DNA of 64,000 bases. Origin: Plantago ovata (taxonomy: Eukaryota; Streptophyta; Magnoliopsida; Lamiales; Plantaginaceae). Shown here one piece after another: positions 9,681 through 18,226 of the stretch; position 1 is the first letter of the stretch, and each line of letters opens with the position of its first letter. A model generated the notes under the pieces. It was not told where the DNA came from. It did no database searches and saw only the letters and a program-made list of their open reading frames with translations. The translations under genes and the position numbers were made by a program. Location: positions 70,228,985 to 70,292,984 of the forward strand of contig CM051455.1 in assembly GCA_028274465.1 (NCBI GenBank). Direction: 5' to 3'.

Positions 9681-10127
9681 ATGAGTTCTGAGAAGAAGGT
9701 TATTCGTTATCGCCTAGTCGAAGGAGAATTTAACCCGTATACCTCCGTTCCTGTTGTTGGCGTTTACCCTGGATTCGTGATGGATAGAGTCGTGCATGAA
9801 CGTGATCACTACTGGCTGGAGAACTTTAAGCTTCGAGATGTGATAGCAACGAAGGAAGCTGAGATCGGATTTCTGAAGACAGCTTTACGCGTCGCAAAGG
9901 AGCACTCTGGCTTTGTTACGTTAACCGCGTCCAATGTTGGCAACCGGATTCGCAGGAGGAAGGCTCGGAGGACGTTCCCCGAGGGTTGTGGACCATCCCG
10001 TAGAGGAAAGAGTGAAGACGAAGAAGAATCCGAAGAAGATCCCGAGGAGGACTCCTCTGAGGGAGAAGGAGGAGATGCTCACGTGCCCGAGGGACGTTCC
10101 GAGAATGATAGCGAGGACGCTTATTAG
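9681..10127 (+). CDS. Gyp-1 leader ORF, acidic-tailed protein of unknown function
   Basis: An open frame of 148 codons lies between the primer site and gag. I start it at the ATG at 9681 rather than the upstream in-frame ATG at 9663. Three parts can be seen: an N-terminal stretch rich in aromatic and hydrophobic residues (about 1-60); a short helical, possibly coiled-coil segment (about 55-80) followed by a basic cluster RIRRRKARR (about 93-101), which could be a nuclear localisation signal; and a strongly acidic tail of Glu, Asp and Ser (about 113-148). I recognise no family. It sits where some plant gypsy elements carry an extra leader ORF. It is intact although gag-pol has three lesions, but no full 5' LTR remains upstream. 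It could be a chance frame. Confidence 0.5.
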   Translation: MSSEKKVIRYRLVEGEFNPYTSVPVVGVYPGFVMDRVVHERDHYWLENFKLRDVIATKEAEIGFLKTALRVAKEHSGFVTLTASNVGNRIRRRKARRTFPEGCGPSRRGKSEDEEESEEDPEEDSSEGEGGDAHVPEGRSENDSEDAY

Positions 10128-10496
10128 GATAGTTGCCTTTTCGAGCTCGTACCGAACTTCTTTGTTTCTGCCAAGCGAGTTTTCTTTTAGTTCAACCGAC
10201 TGAGACTGCTTATGCTTTTCCGTTTATTTGACTCTGTGGTTTTCTGTTTTCCTCGCTAAGACGAGTAGAGACCGTTTTTCTTTTGTTTTATTGCATGCTT
10301 GACTGTTTTGAGACTTCGTTGTTTTCTTGTTTTTGCTTTTTGTTTTAAAGTTCAAGGCATGTTTTCTTCTCCACTGCTCAGTTTATACCTGTTGTAGAAG
10401 ATTAAGTACTGGCCTTAGTTCTTTGTTTTTCTGCTCTTCTCTAAGTTAGAGATTCGAGGTTGTTAAATCAACTGCTAAGTAGTGCCCTTTGTTAGA

Positions 10497-11534
10497 ATGA
10501 GTCGCAGAAACACTCGTGGTGCCAGCAGCAATGGAAGTGGAGACGATCAGCACGCTGAAAATGGAGACCAAGTAGACCGTATCATCGCTGCTCTGGGGAA
10601 TTTCAGCGAAACCATTCGCCGCGCTGGAGCACCAACACCACCTGTTCAGCCTCCGCCACCACCACCGATCCAGACCATCGATCAAGCTGCGGAACGATTC
10701 ACTCGATTCCATCCTGAGAGGTTCGAGGGAACACCAGATGCCCGTAAGGCTGAGCTCTGGATCGAAGGCATGGAGAACTTATTCTCGATCCTGCACTATC
10801 CGGACGAGAGGAAGATCGAGCTTGCTGCTTTCCAGTTCGTGGGAGCCGCCAGGAACTGGTGGAGAACCGTGAATGCGAGATGGAGACAAGAGGGAGTTGC
10901 TCGTACCTGGGAGAATTTCACCAAGGACTTCATGGACAAGTACGTGCCTCGCCTGGTTCGCGAGAACCGGAGAGACGAATTTCAAGCTTTGGTGCAAGGG
11001 AACATGGATGTTGCCGACTATGACTCTGAGTTTACCCGGTTACTGAAGTACGTGCCGCATTTCCAGGATGATGAACGAGAGAAGGTTCGTCACTTTGTGA
11101 AGGGACTCAACTCCGAGATCCGGTACAGTCTATTTGGGACCAATATGCCTACCTATCTCAAGGCTGTCGAACTCGCCTCCGAGGTAGAGAGTGGTCTCAA
11201 GGAGATTAAGATGGCTGATAAGCCATACTCGAGCAAGAGGAGCTACTCTAGTTCTTCTGGGAGCCATGGAGGAGGAAGCCAATCTGGTTATAAGAGGGAG
11301 AATCGAGGAGGATATCAATCTGGATATCAGGCACCACCGGCGAAGTATTCCCGTACTCAGCATGACAACCGCTCTCGCAACACTACTGGAGGGTCTGGGC
11401 AGTCATCCCAGGCAAGGAAGAACTGCAACTACTGTGGAGGAGTCAACCACGATGAGCACAACTGCTGGAAAAGACAGGGCTTATGCTTGGCTTGTGGGAG
11501 TAAGGATCACAAGATTAGCCACTGTCCGAACTGA
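10497..11534 (+). pseudogene. Gyp-1 Gag, ended early by a UGA
   Basis: Capsid/nucleocapsid protein of a Ty3/gypsy element, which would coat the packaged RNA. Start chosen at the ATG at 10497 (MSRRNTRG), although an in-frame ATG lies at 10482. A proline run (about 45-52) precedes the retrotransposon gag domain (about 60-230, with FTRFHPERFEG and NWWRTV). A Ser/Gly-rich linker follows, then two CCHC zinc knuckles (CNYCGGVNHDEHNC and CLACGSKDHKISHC). The TGA at 11532-11534 falls in the same frame as the protease that follows and no other stop occurs, so gag and pol were once one frame. A CGA to TGA change, typical of methylated CpG decay, would explain it. Confidence 0.88.
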
Positions 11535-13046
11535 CATGCCATTGTCAAGGGAGGAAGGCCAGGAGACTATGCTCCGAGAAATGATGGAAAGGGTACTATG
11601 GCGAAGCCCCGAGTTTTCAGCATAGGCGGTCATGAAGTTCCTGACACCGCAAATGTGGTTGAAGGTACGCTACTGATCGCTCAAACTTCTTCTAAAGCTT
11701 TATTTGATCCTGGTGCTACGCATTCATTTATTGCTGAAGTATTTGCTGAATCACTCGTTTTACCATACAAAGTACTACCCTACGCTTTAGAAGTATGTAC
11801 GCCTTTGGGAGCTAGTCTAATCACTAAGAAGTTCGTCGAGCGATGTGAGATTTCCATCCTAGGAAGAACTTTCCCTGCTGACCTAATATTTCTACCTCTA
11901 TCAACCTACGATGTTATTCTGGGTATGGATTGGCTGTCCGAGCACTACGCGCAACTGAATTGTCGAACCAAGGCTATATCCCTGGGGAAACCTGGAGAGG
12001 AGAAAGTCGTATGGAAGGGAGATAAGAGAAAGGATGAGAAGTTTCTACTGTCTGCCATGGAAACTAGGAGGCTATACGTGAAGGGTGCTACCTGCTTTTT
12101 GGCATATCTGATCAATAAACCCAAAGATCAGCCAAAAATCGAGGAAGTCAGGGTGGTTAAGGAGTTCAAGGGTGTTTTCCCTGAGAAGCTGGATTCCGTA
12201 CCCCCTGAACGAGAGGTGGAGTTTAGCATTGATCTGGTACCTGGCACTGCACCAATATCGAAGTCACCGTATAGGATGGCACCTGCTGAGCTTAAGGAGC
12301 TGAAGACTCAACTGCAAGGTCTGGTGGATAACGGTTTTGTGAGACCTAGTTCGTCACCTTGGGGATCACCGGTTCTGTTCGTGAAGAAGAAGGATGGTAC
12401 TATGAGGATGTGCATCGACTATCGAGGCTTGAATCAAGTCACTGTCAAGAACAAGTACCCCCTGCCCCGTATTGAGGAACTTTTCGATCAGTTGGAAGGT
12501 TCGAAGGTTTACTCAAAGCTTGATCTGCGACAAGGCTATTATCAAGTTAGGGTAAGGGAAGAAGACATACCTAAGACTGCCCTGAATTCGAGGTACGGTC
12601 ATTACGAGTTCGTAGTGATGTCGTTTGGCCTTACAAATGCCCCGGCTGTGTTCATGGATTTGATGCACCGAGTTTTTCAGCCGTATCTGGATCAGTTTGT
12701 TGTTGTTTTCATCGATGACATTCTCGTTTACTCAAAATCTAAAGAAGATCATGAGAAACATCTTCGAATTGTCTTGGAAACTCTTCAGAACAACAAATTG
12801 TATGCCAAATTCAGCAAGTGTGAATTTTGGCTAGATAAGGTAGCCTTCTTGGGGCACATTATCTCTGGAGAAGGTTTGGAGGTTGACCCGTCGAAGATTG
12901 AGTCAATAGTCAATTGGAAGAGACCCGAATCTGTCACTGAAGTGAGAAGTTTTCTTGGTTTGGCTGGTTACTATCGCCGTTTTGTGAAGGATTATTCGAA
13001 GATAGCTGGACCCTTGTCCTCTTTATATAACAGGGAAAAATCCTAA
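11535..13046 (+). pseudogene. Gyp-1 protease and reverse transcriptase
   Basis: Continues the gag frame after the UGA. The retropepsin region carries FDPGATHSF (11702 onwards). The catalytic Asp is kept, but the next residue is Pro where families have Ser or Thr (D-S/T-G-A), so activity is doubtful. Downstream are LGMDWL (the second protease strand) and a full reverse transcriptase with [30 protein letters not shown] and the catalytic FIDDILVY (about 12710-12735). The thumb region ends in [21 protein letters not shown] one-base insertion (a G in the run at 13031-13036) throws the frame to a TAA at 13044. Confidence 0.9.
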
Positions 13047-14148
13047 GTTCGTATGGAGTGACAAGTGTCAGGAAAGCTTCGAGGAGCTGAAGAAGAGGCT
13101 GACCACCGCCCCGATACTAGCTCTTCCCGAGGGAACCAACGACTTTATAGTCTACACTGATGCTTCAAAGGAAGGTTTGGGTTGTGTACTGATGCAACGA
13201 GAAAAGGTGATCGCATATGCTTCGAGAAAACTGAAGCCATATGAAAGAAATTACCCAACCCATGACCTTGAACTAGCTGCTATAGTCTTTGCGTTGGGAA
13301 AGTGGAGACACTATCTTTATGGTCCTGAGTTCACTATCCTCACGGATCATAAGAGCTTGAAGTACGTGTTTACCCAAAAGGAGTTAAACATGAGACAACG
13401 ACGATGGATGGAGTTTCTGGGCGATTACACCTGTACCATTCGATACCATCCTGGTAAGGCCAATGTGGTCGCTGATGCTTTAAGTCGTAGGGTACACGTG
13501 TCAAATCTCGAAGTATCCAAACTGTCGTGTATGTTCGCCAATATCACTTTGAGATATGAGTTGGCAGGAAAGATTCTTGAGGCTCAAGAGCATGACGAGG
13601 AGCTTCAAGATATCAAGGCACATATTACTGAGCCTCGAAATGCGAAATTCTCTATTGATGAGAATGGAGCTCTAAGGTTTCAGGGTAGACTGTGTGTGCC
13701 TTCTGATGAAGAGCTTAGACGATTAATTTTGGAGGAAGCTCATAAGTCTAAGTATTCGATGCATCCTGGAGGAAACAAGATGTACGAGGATTTGAAGAAG
13801 GTTTACTGGTGGACCTATATGAAACGGGATGTTGCGCAGTTTGTGCAAAGTTGTTTGGTCTGCCAGCAAGTGAAGGCTGAGCACCAGAAATCGGGAGGTT
13901 TACTACAGCCACTCGAGATTCCACAGTGGAAATGGGAGATGATCACTATGGATTTTGTGACTGGTTTACCGGTAGCTAGGGGTGGTTTTGATAGTGTTTG
14001 GGTTATTGTCGATAGATTGACAAAATCGGCACATTTTCTACCCGTTAAAACCACCTACACATCCGAGAAGTTAGCCGAAGTCTACCGCGATGAGATAATT
14101 AGGCTTCATGGTACTCCAGTGAGCATTGTCTCTGATAGAGATCCGAAA
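13037..14148 (+). pseudogene. Gyp-1 RNase H and integrase N-terminal half
   Basis: In the next frame: RNase H begins with [13 protein letters not shown] (13155 onwards) and includes [14 protein letters not shown] and the end marker NVVADALSR. Then comes the integrase zinc domain, with His residues in the [17 protein letters not shown] region and Cys in SCLVCQQVK (about 13750-13870). The first two acidic residues of the DDE core follow, in MDFVTGLP (13955) and SIVSDRDP (14125). One extra A near 14146-14148 shifts the frame again. Confidence 0.9.
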
Positions 14149-15040
14149 GTTTGTCTCAAGATTTTGGAAGCAAGTACATGAAGGCTTAGGTACTAAGTTG
14201 AGTTTTAGTACCGCAGCACATCCGCAGACAGATGGTCAATCTGAAAGGACCATTCAAACTTTAGAAGATCTTCTGAGATTGTGTGTGCTAGATCACCAGG
14301 GAAGCTGGGCACAGCATTTGCCATTAGTGGAGTATGCTTATAACAACAGTTATCAAGCATCAATTGGTATGGCACCGTTCGAGGCACTGTATGGTCGGAA
14401 GTGTAGATCACCACTGTATTTGGATTTGGAGGACCGAGTTTCTACACCAGTAGCTGGAGAGAGGACTCTCAATGAGATGATACAAGAAACCTTGGAAAAG
14501 GTTAGACTTATCCGAGACCGATTGAGAACTGCTCAAAGCCGACAGAAGAGTTACGCCGATAATTGTAGGCGAGATTTGGAATTTGAAGTGGGTGATTTTG
14601 TCTTTCTCAAGCTATCTCCGAGAAAGGGAATTGTTCGTATGGGTCGTAGAGCTAAGCTGAACCCTCGATATGTGGGTCCATACGAGATCATTGAAAGAGT
14701 TGGCATTGTAGCTTATCGGTTGCAACTACCCACTACTATTACTGGAATTCATAATGCATTCCATGTATCTCAACTGAAGAAGTATTATCCGGACCCGTCG
14801 CACGTAATCCAACCCGAGGAAGTGACCATTGAGGAGGATTTGTCGTATGTGGAGCAACCGGTTCGTATTCTCGACCAGAAGGTACAACAGCTCCGTAATC
14901 GGCAAATCAAGCAAGTAAAGGTTCTGAGGAGAAATCATCAGTATGAGGAGGCAACCTGGGAAAGCGAGGATGACATGCGCCGCCAGTATCCCGAGCTCTT
15001 CAACTTTTCAGGTGCGAATTTGGGGACCAAATTCTTTTAA
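14149..15040 (+). pseudogene. Gyp-1 integrase C-terminal half with chromodomain
   Basis: The third frame completes integrase: HPQTDGQSERTIQTLEDLLR supplies the catalytic Glu, and GPYEIIERVG...AYRLQLP (about 14680-14730) is the GPY/F module. The last 75 residues, from PVRILDQKVQQLRNRQIKQVKVL to ATWESEDDMRRQYPELF, are a chromodomain of the plant chromovirus type, thought to guide integration to chromatin marks. With the 2.5-kb LTR and tRNA-Met primer site this fits the Tekay/Del group. The frame ends 12 bp before the 3' LTR. Confidence 0.9.
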
Positions 15041-15051
15041 GGGGGGAAGAG
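15037..15051 (+). promoter_or_regulatory. Gyp-1 polypurine tract
   Basis: TTAAGGGGGGAAGAG directly precedes the 3' LTR start TGTAGC at 15052 and would prime plus-strand DNA synthesis. Confidence 0.85.
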
Positions 15052-15242
15052 TGTAGCACCCCGTTTTTTTTTTTAAATTATTTAATTATTTATTTAATTA
15101 TTATTTTATTATTTAATTATTTAATTTAGTTAATTAATTATCAGAGTAAATTATTTATTCGATAATTAGTTAATTAATTTCGCGTAAGTTAGTTCGTTTC
15201 GTTTCGTTTGGATCAAGCTAGACTATCTGATCTGCTAGCTCT

Positions 15243-15313
15243 TTTGGCCCATCTCGTTTGGCCCAAGTTTGGCCCATTGTATTGAGGCCCATCAGCTAAA
15301 CCCTAACCCTACC
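15243..15313 (+). promoter_or_regulatory. Site II and telo-box promoter cluster in the Gyp-1 LTR
   Basis: Four GGCCCA elements (the complement of site II TGGGCC) fall within about 50 bp and are followed by AAACCCTAACCCTA (a double telo-box, 15298-15311). A CT-rich stretch follows from 15377. In plants this pair of motifs marks promoters of ribosomal-protein and other growth-linked genes and is bound by TCP factors. The inverted LTR has the same arrangement at 20550-20620. Confidence 0.7.
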
Positions 15314-15479
15314 CCCCTTCCCACTCACGCCACCTTGCTTACTGAGAAAGAAAAGAAGGAAGAATTGCTTCTGTCTCTCTCTCATCTCTCACGTTCACCA
15401 TCACATCTCACCATCATCTTTAGTATCATCTTCAACTCATCATCTCCCTTCATCTTCATCAATCACCATTAAACCCACC

Positions 15480-15800
15480 TTAATCATCATCATCACCTCT
15501 TACCACCGGCCGCCGCCGCCGACTGCTCCGGTCACCGCCGCGTTCTGTTCATCGATGGATCAATCCGATCGATCCGATCCAGTCGCCGCCGCCGCCGCGC
15601 TCTGTTCCGTTTGTCGCGCCTTGCTGGCCCGCGCCGTTGTTTCCGTTCGCCGCCGTTTCCTCCGATTCGAGCCGCCTATCCGATCGATCCGTTCTGTCTC
15701 ACGCGCGCGCCGCTCCGGTCCCTTGACCCGTCGTGGTTACCGTTCCGCAACCGCGCCGCCGCTTCCGTTCTTTTTGAGGTCGCCGCCGGTCCGTTATTAC
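15480..15800 (+). other. GC- and CpG-rich block of the Gyp-1 LTR
   Basis: A stretch dense in CCG/GCC trinucleotides, in contrast to the AT-rich LTR around it. The inverted LTR has its counterpart at about 20000-20440. It lies where a transcribed leader would be. Open frames on both strands are a by-product of low stop-codon density. Confidence 0.6.
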
Positions 15801-16474
15801 CGATCTCGATCGGTAAGTTTGATCCTTCGGTTTCGAATTCGAGTTTGATTACGATTTCGATTCGAATCTTTTCTTTTCGATTTATTCGATTGCAGATTTG
15901 TTCAACCTTTTATTTCGATTCGAAGGTAAATCTCGTTCCTTTACTGCTGCTCTTGATTCGAATCTCGTATTCTCGTTTTCTGTTTGGACTTTTTACCTTG
16001 GACGATTTTACCCTTGATCGATCTGACCTTGTTAATTGTTTCGAACCGAGAACCGGGACTTAGGTTGTTAGCATAGTTACTGTTTGGCTGGACTTGTGAT
16101 CTTTTGACCTCGTATGATTGACTTTGATTTCCTGTTTGACCTCGAAAGGACCTTTGGACCTTGTTGTTACTGTGTTGGATTCTTGTGGACTGATTTGGGA
16201 AACTTTAAAATCTAAAGGACCTTTTTGCAGTTTTACCGTTGACCGTAGTTGACTGACAGTAGGCTTTTATCGTAAACCTTTTTGCTTTGAGAAGACTGTT
16301 TGATGTCTGGAAAACTACTGGTTCGTTTGTATTGTCTGTTTTCGAAAAGGGTTTTTCTTGCAATTTACCACTGAGGGTATTTTGGTAATTTCCAGAATCT
16401 GAAAATCGAAAGAGTTTCTGAAAATGTTTTAAACTTAGTTTCTGTTTTTGTAAGTTAGTATTGACTTGACTTGC

Positions 16475-16530
16475 TAGCCTAGTTGGTTAGGTCCTTGCTT
16501 GACTAACTTAGAGGTCCCGAGTTCAAACCC
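16475..16530 (+). promoter_or_regulatory. tRNA-like Pol III A and B boxes inside the Gyp-1 LTR
   Basis: TAGCCTAGTTGGTTAG (16475-16490) matches the A box. GAGGTCCCGAGTTCAAACCC (16511-16530) matches the B box, about 33 bp later as in tRNA genes and SINEs. In the inverted LTR (about 19280-19345) the B box is closer to consensus (GAGTTCGAACCCC). A SINE captured by the LTR is the simplest reading. Confidence 0.65.
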
Positions 16531-17583
16531 TGACTTTACCATTCCTTTTTCAACCTTTTTCCTTCCGTCCGTTCGACTTCTAAATTGTGTTTAGTACTTT
16601 CTTGTTAGATTCTCTGTTGTCCGTAAACCCGTAAGCTCATTTCTTGTTGAAGGTCGTTTGCTCGCAAGCTAAGGTGAGTGTTCACCCCTAAACCTATTAT
16701 TTGCGAAAAACTGGAAGGCTATGTGACTATTTGTACCTATTACTATCTACTGTTTACCGTATGCTTCCGCGTAAAAGTGTAAGTCCTAAGTATGACTTTT
16801 GGATTTCGGTTTATTGCTACTCTGCTCTGTACTGACCTTTCTGCAGGAACACCTCTCGGTGTTAATTAATTGTATCTGTTGTTCTGTATCTGTTCTGTTT
16901 CTGTGTGACCGGTCGATTAGGTTATGGTGAGGTAGGCTTGGGTAGTAGAGGACTATCGGGTTTGCTTGATCGTGGCCTAGTCTATTCCCTTTTAGGCGCG
17001 AGGCAGAAGTCGCTGAGGTCTATTAGGGTCGTAGGATCTGTTTCCCCAAAGTACACGGGGGTTTCTGTTTCTGTCCGGAGTTATGCATCCTCTGGAGGGA
17101 GTTATAAGGGCATTCTGGGAGTAGGAGCAATAAGGCGGGCTGCACCAACGGTCTACAACGTTTCTGTTCTGTTAATCTGTTATATGTGCTCTGTTCTGTT
17201 TGCTCGTTTTTCTGAAAAGGATTTTGTTTTTAAAACCGATTACTTTCTGTTTAACTTAGAACCTCACTGAGATCCTTTATCTCACACTCTTTTGTTTTCC
17301 AAAATTCCTTCCTTCCAGATGTTGCTGAGGATGTGCGTGACTAGGATGCCAGCGACTGAGAGAAGGGTCTGGGGTGTCACGGGTTTCTTTTCAAAATAAG
17401 AAGATACACTATTATTGTCTTCATTCGTTGACTATTCGAACTTGAGTTGTCGTTGGATATTATTTATCATTGTTAGTGTCAAAGATTATTTTGGCATTTA
17501 TTGCCGACCGTTGTTATTAAAGTATTTTTCGTTTTTTTCCTTTTCAAGAAAATATTTTGGTTTTCAAAACCGGTACCGTTACA

Positions 17584-17816
17584 TCGTCAGAATCAAACAA
17601 CCACGGAAGGTCAACAGTCTCAGAACGGGTCAGAGGTAGTCAGAAACAGAACAGAGAAGATGAAGAGACGGTTCAGGGTTAGTACGTAAGACTCGAATCA
17701 GAAAAGCAACAGAAAATACAAGACCTAACCAGCGACTCGGACCCTCACACACACCCCAAAGGTCAAAAGATCCTATCCTAGCAAGCTCGAGTTTGAACTC
17801 AAGCTCTGATACCAAC
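17584..17816 (-). mobile_element. Inverted Gyp-1 leader and primer site
   Basis: Reverse complement of about 9407-9634: primer site plus the start of the Gyp-1 leader. It is joined directly to the intact CA end of the 3' LTR on one side and to a Cassandra LTR on the other. In minus-strand reading the order is Cassandra LTR, Gyp-1 primer site, Gyp-1 leader. Confidence 0.9.
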
Positions 17817-18097
17817 TGTAATGACCCGACCAATCCGGCCGGCGTGGTTACTCATGGGCGCTCTCCGGGGTGATATGCTGGCCCCACAGACCAACACGGG
17901 TTCTAATCCGCACACTTTGTCCTCACTCGTGCGCGCACCGGGAACTTCCCAGTGGGTCACCCATCCTAGAATTGCTCCAGAGCAAGCACGCTTAACTCTG
18001 AAGTTCTTATAGGTGGATTTCCGAAAAGAAAGGTGCACCTTGTTAGTATGAGTAGCGTTCCCAACCCTTTTAAGCTTCTGAAATCTGGGGCGTTACA
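17817..18097 (-). mobile_element. Cassandra LTR 16, isolated from the array
   Basis: A 281-bp short-type LTR with the 5S boxes, about 9.3 kb away from the array. It starts TGTAATGACC on the plus strand (one change from TGTAACGACC). Confidence 0.9.
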
Positions 18098-18226
18098 ATC
18101 TACCCCCCTTAAAGCCTCGACGTCCTCGTCGAGCGCCTTAAATGGTGGGGGTGACAAACTGACAATAACCTTTACCAACCGTCCACCCGATGCGGGCTTT
18201 GGGTTGATCTAGGCTCTGATACCAAC
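18098..18226 (-). other. Cassandra internal B joined to the Gyp-1 LTR at the primer site
   Basis: Type B internal sequence. On the minus strand the Gyp-1 LTR end is followed by GTTGGTATCAGAGC, with the Gyp-1 spacer GTTGG, and then by Cassandra sequence CTAGATC. The switch between elements therefore lies within or beside the primer site. Confidence 0.85.

Larger units (their letters stand above)
15052..17583 (+). mobile_element. Gyp-1 3' LTR, complete
   Basis: A 2532-bp LTR from TGTAGCACCCCG to CCGTTACA. In order it holds an AT-rich start (15060-15180), a promoter-like cluster (15243-15313), a CT-rich and then GC-rich leader-like part (15350-15830), a tRNA-like Pol III box pair (16475-16530) and a unique 3' part. 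Its inverted partner at 18227-20808 is clearly related but differs by many substitutions and small indels, more than the differences between 8504-9050 and 18227-18773. Long open frames at 15555-16063 occur only in the GC-rich part and are not called. Confidence 0.92.

Noticed and set aside
15555..16063. Ser/Arg/Ala-rich proteins in the Gyp-1 LTR
   Set aside because: Composition follows the CpG-rich block, frames differ between the two LTRs, and no domain is visible.
17584..17818. Clean autointegration (suicide insertion) of Gyp-1 as the source of the inversion
   Set aside because: An intact LTR end joined to inverted leader fits part of the model, but the 5' LTR is truncated, no matching duplication can be tested, and Cassandra sequence intervenes. 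Kept only as one possibility.
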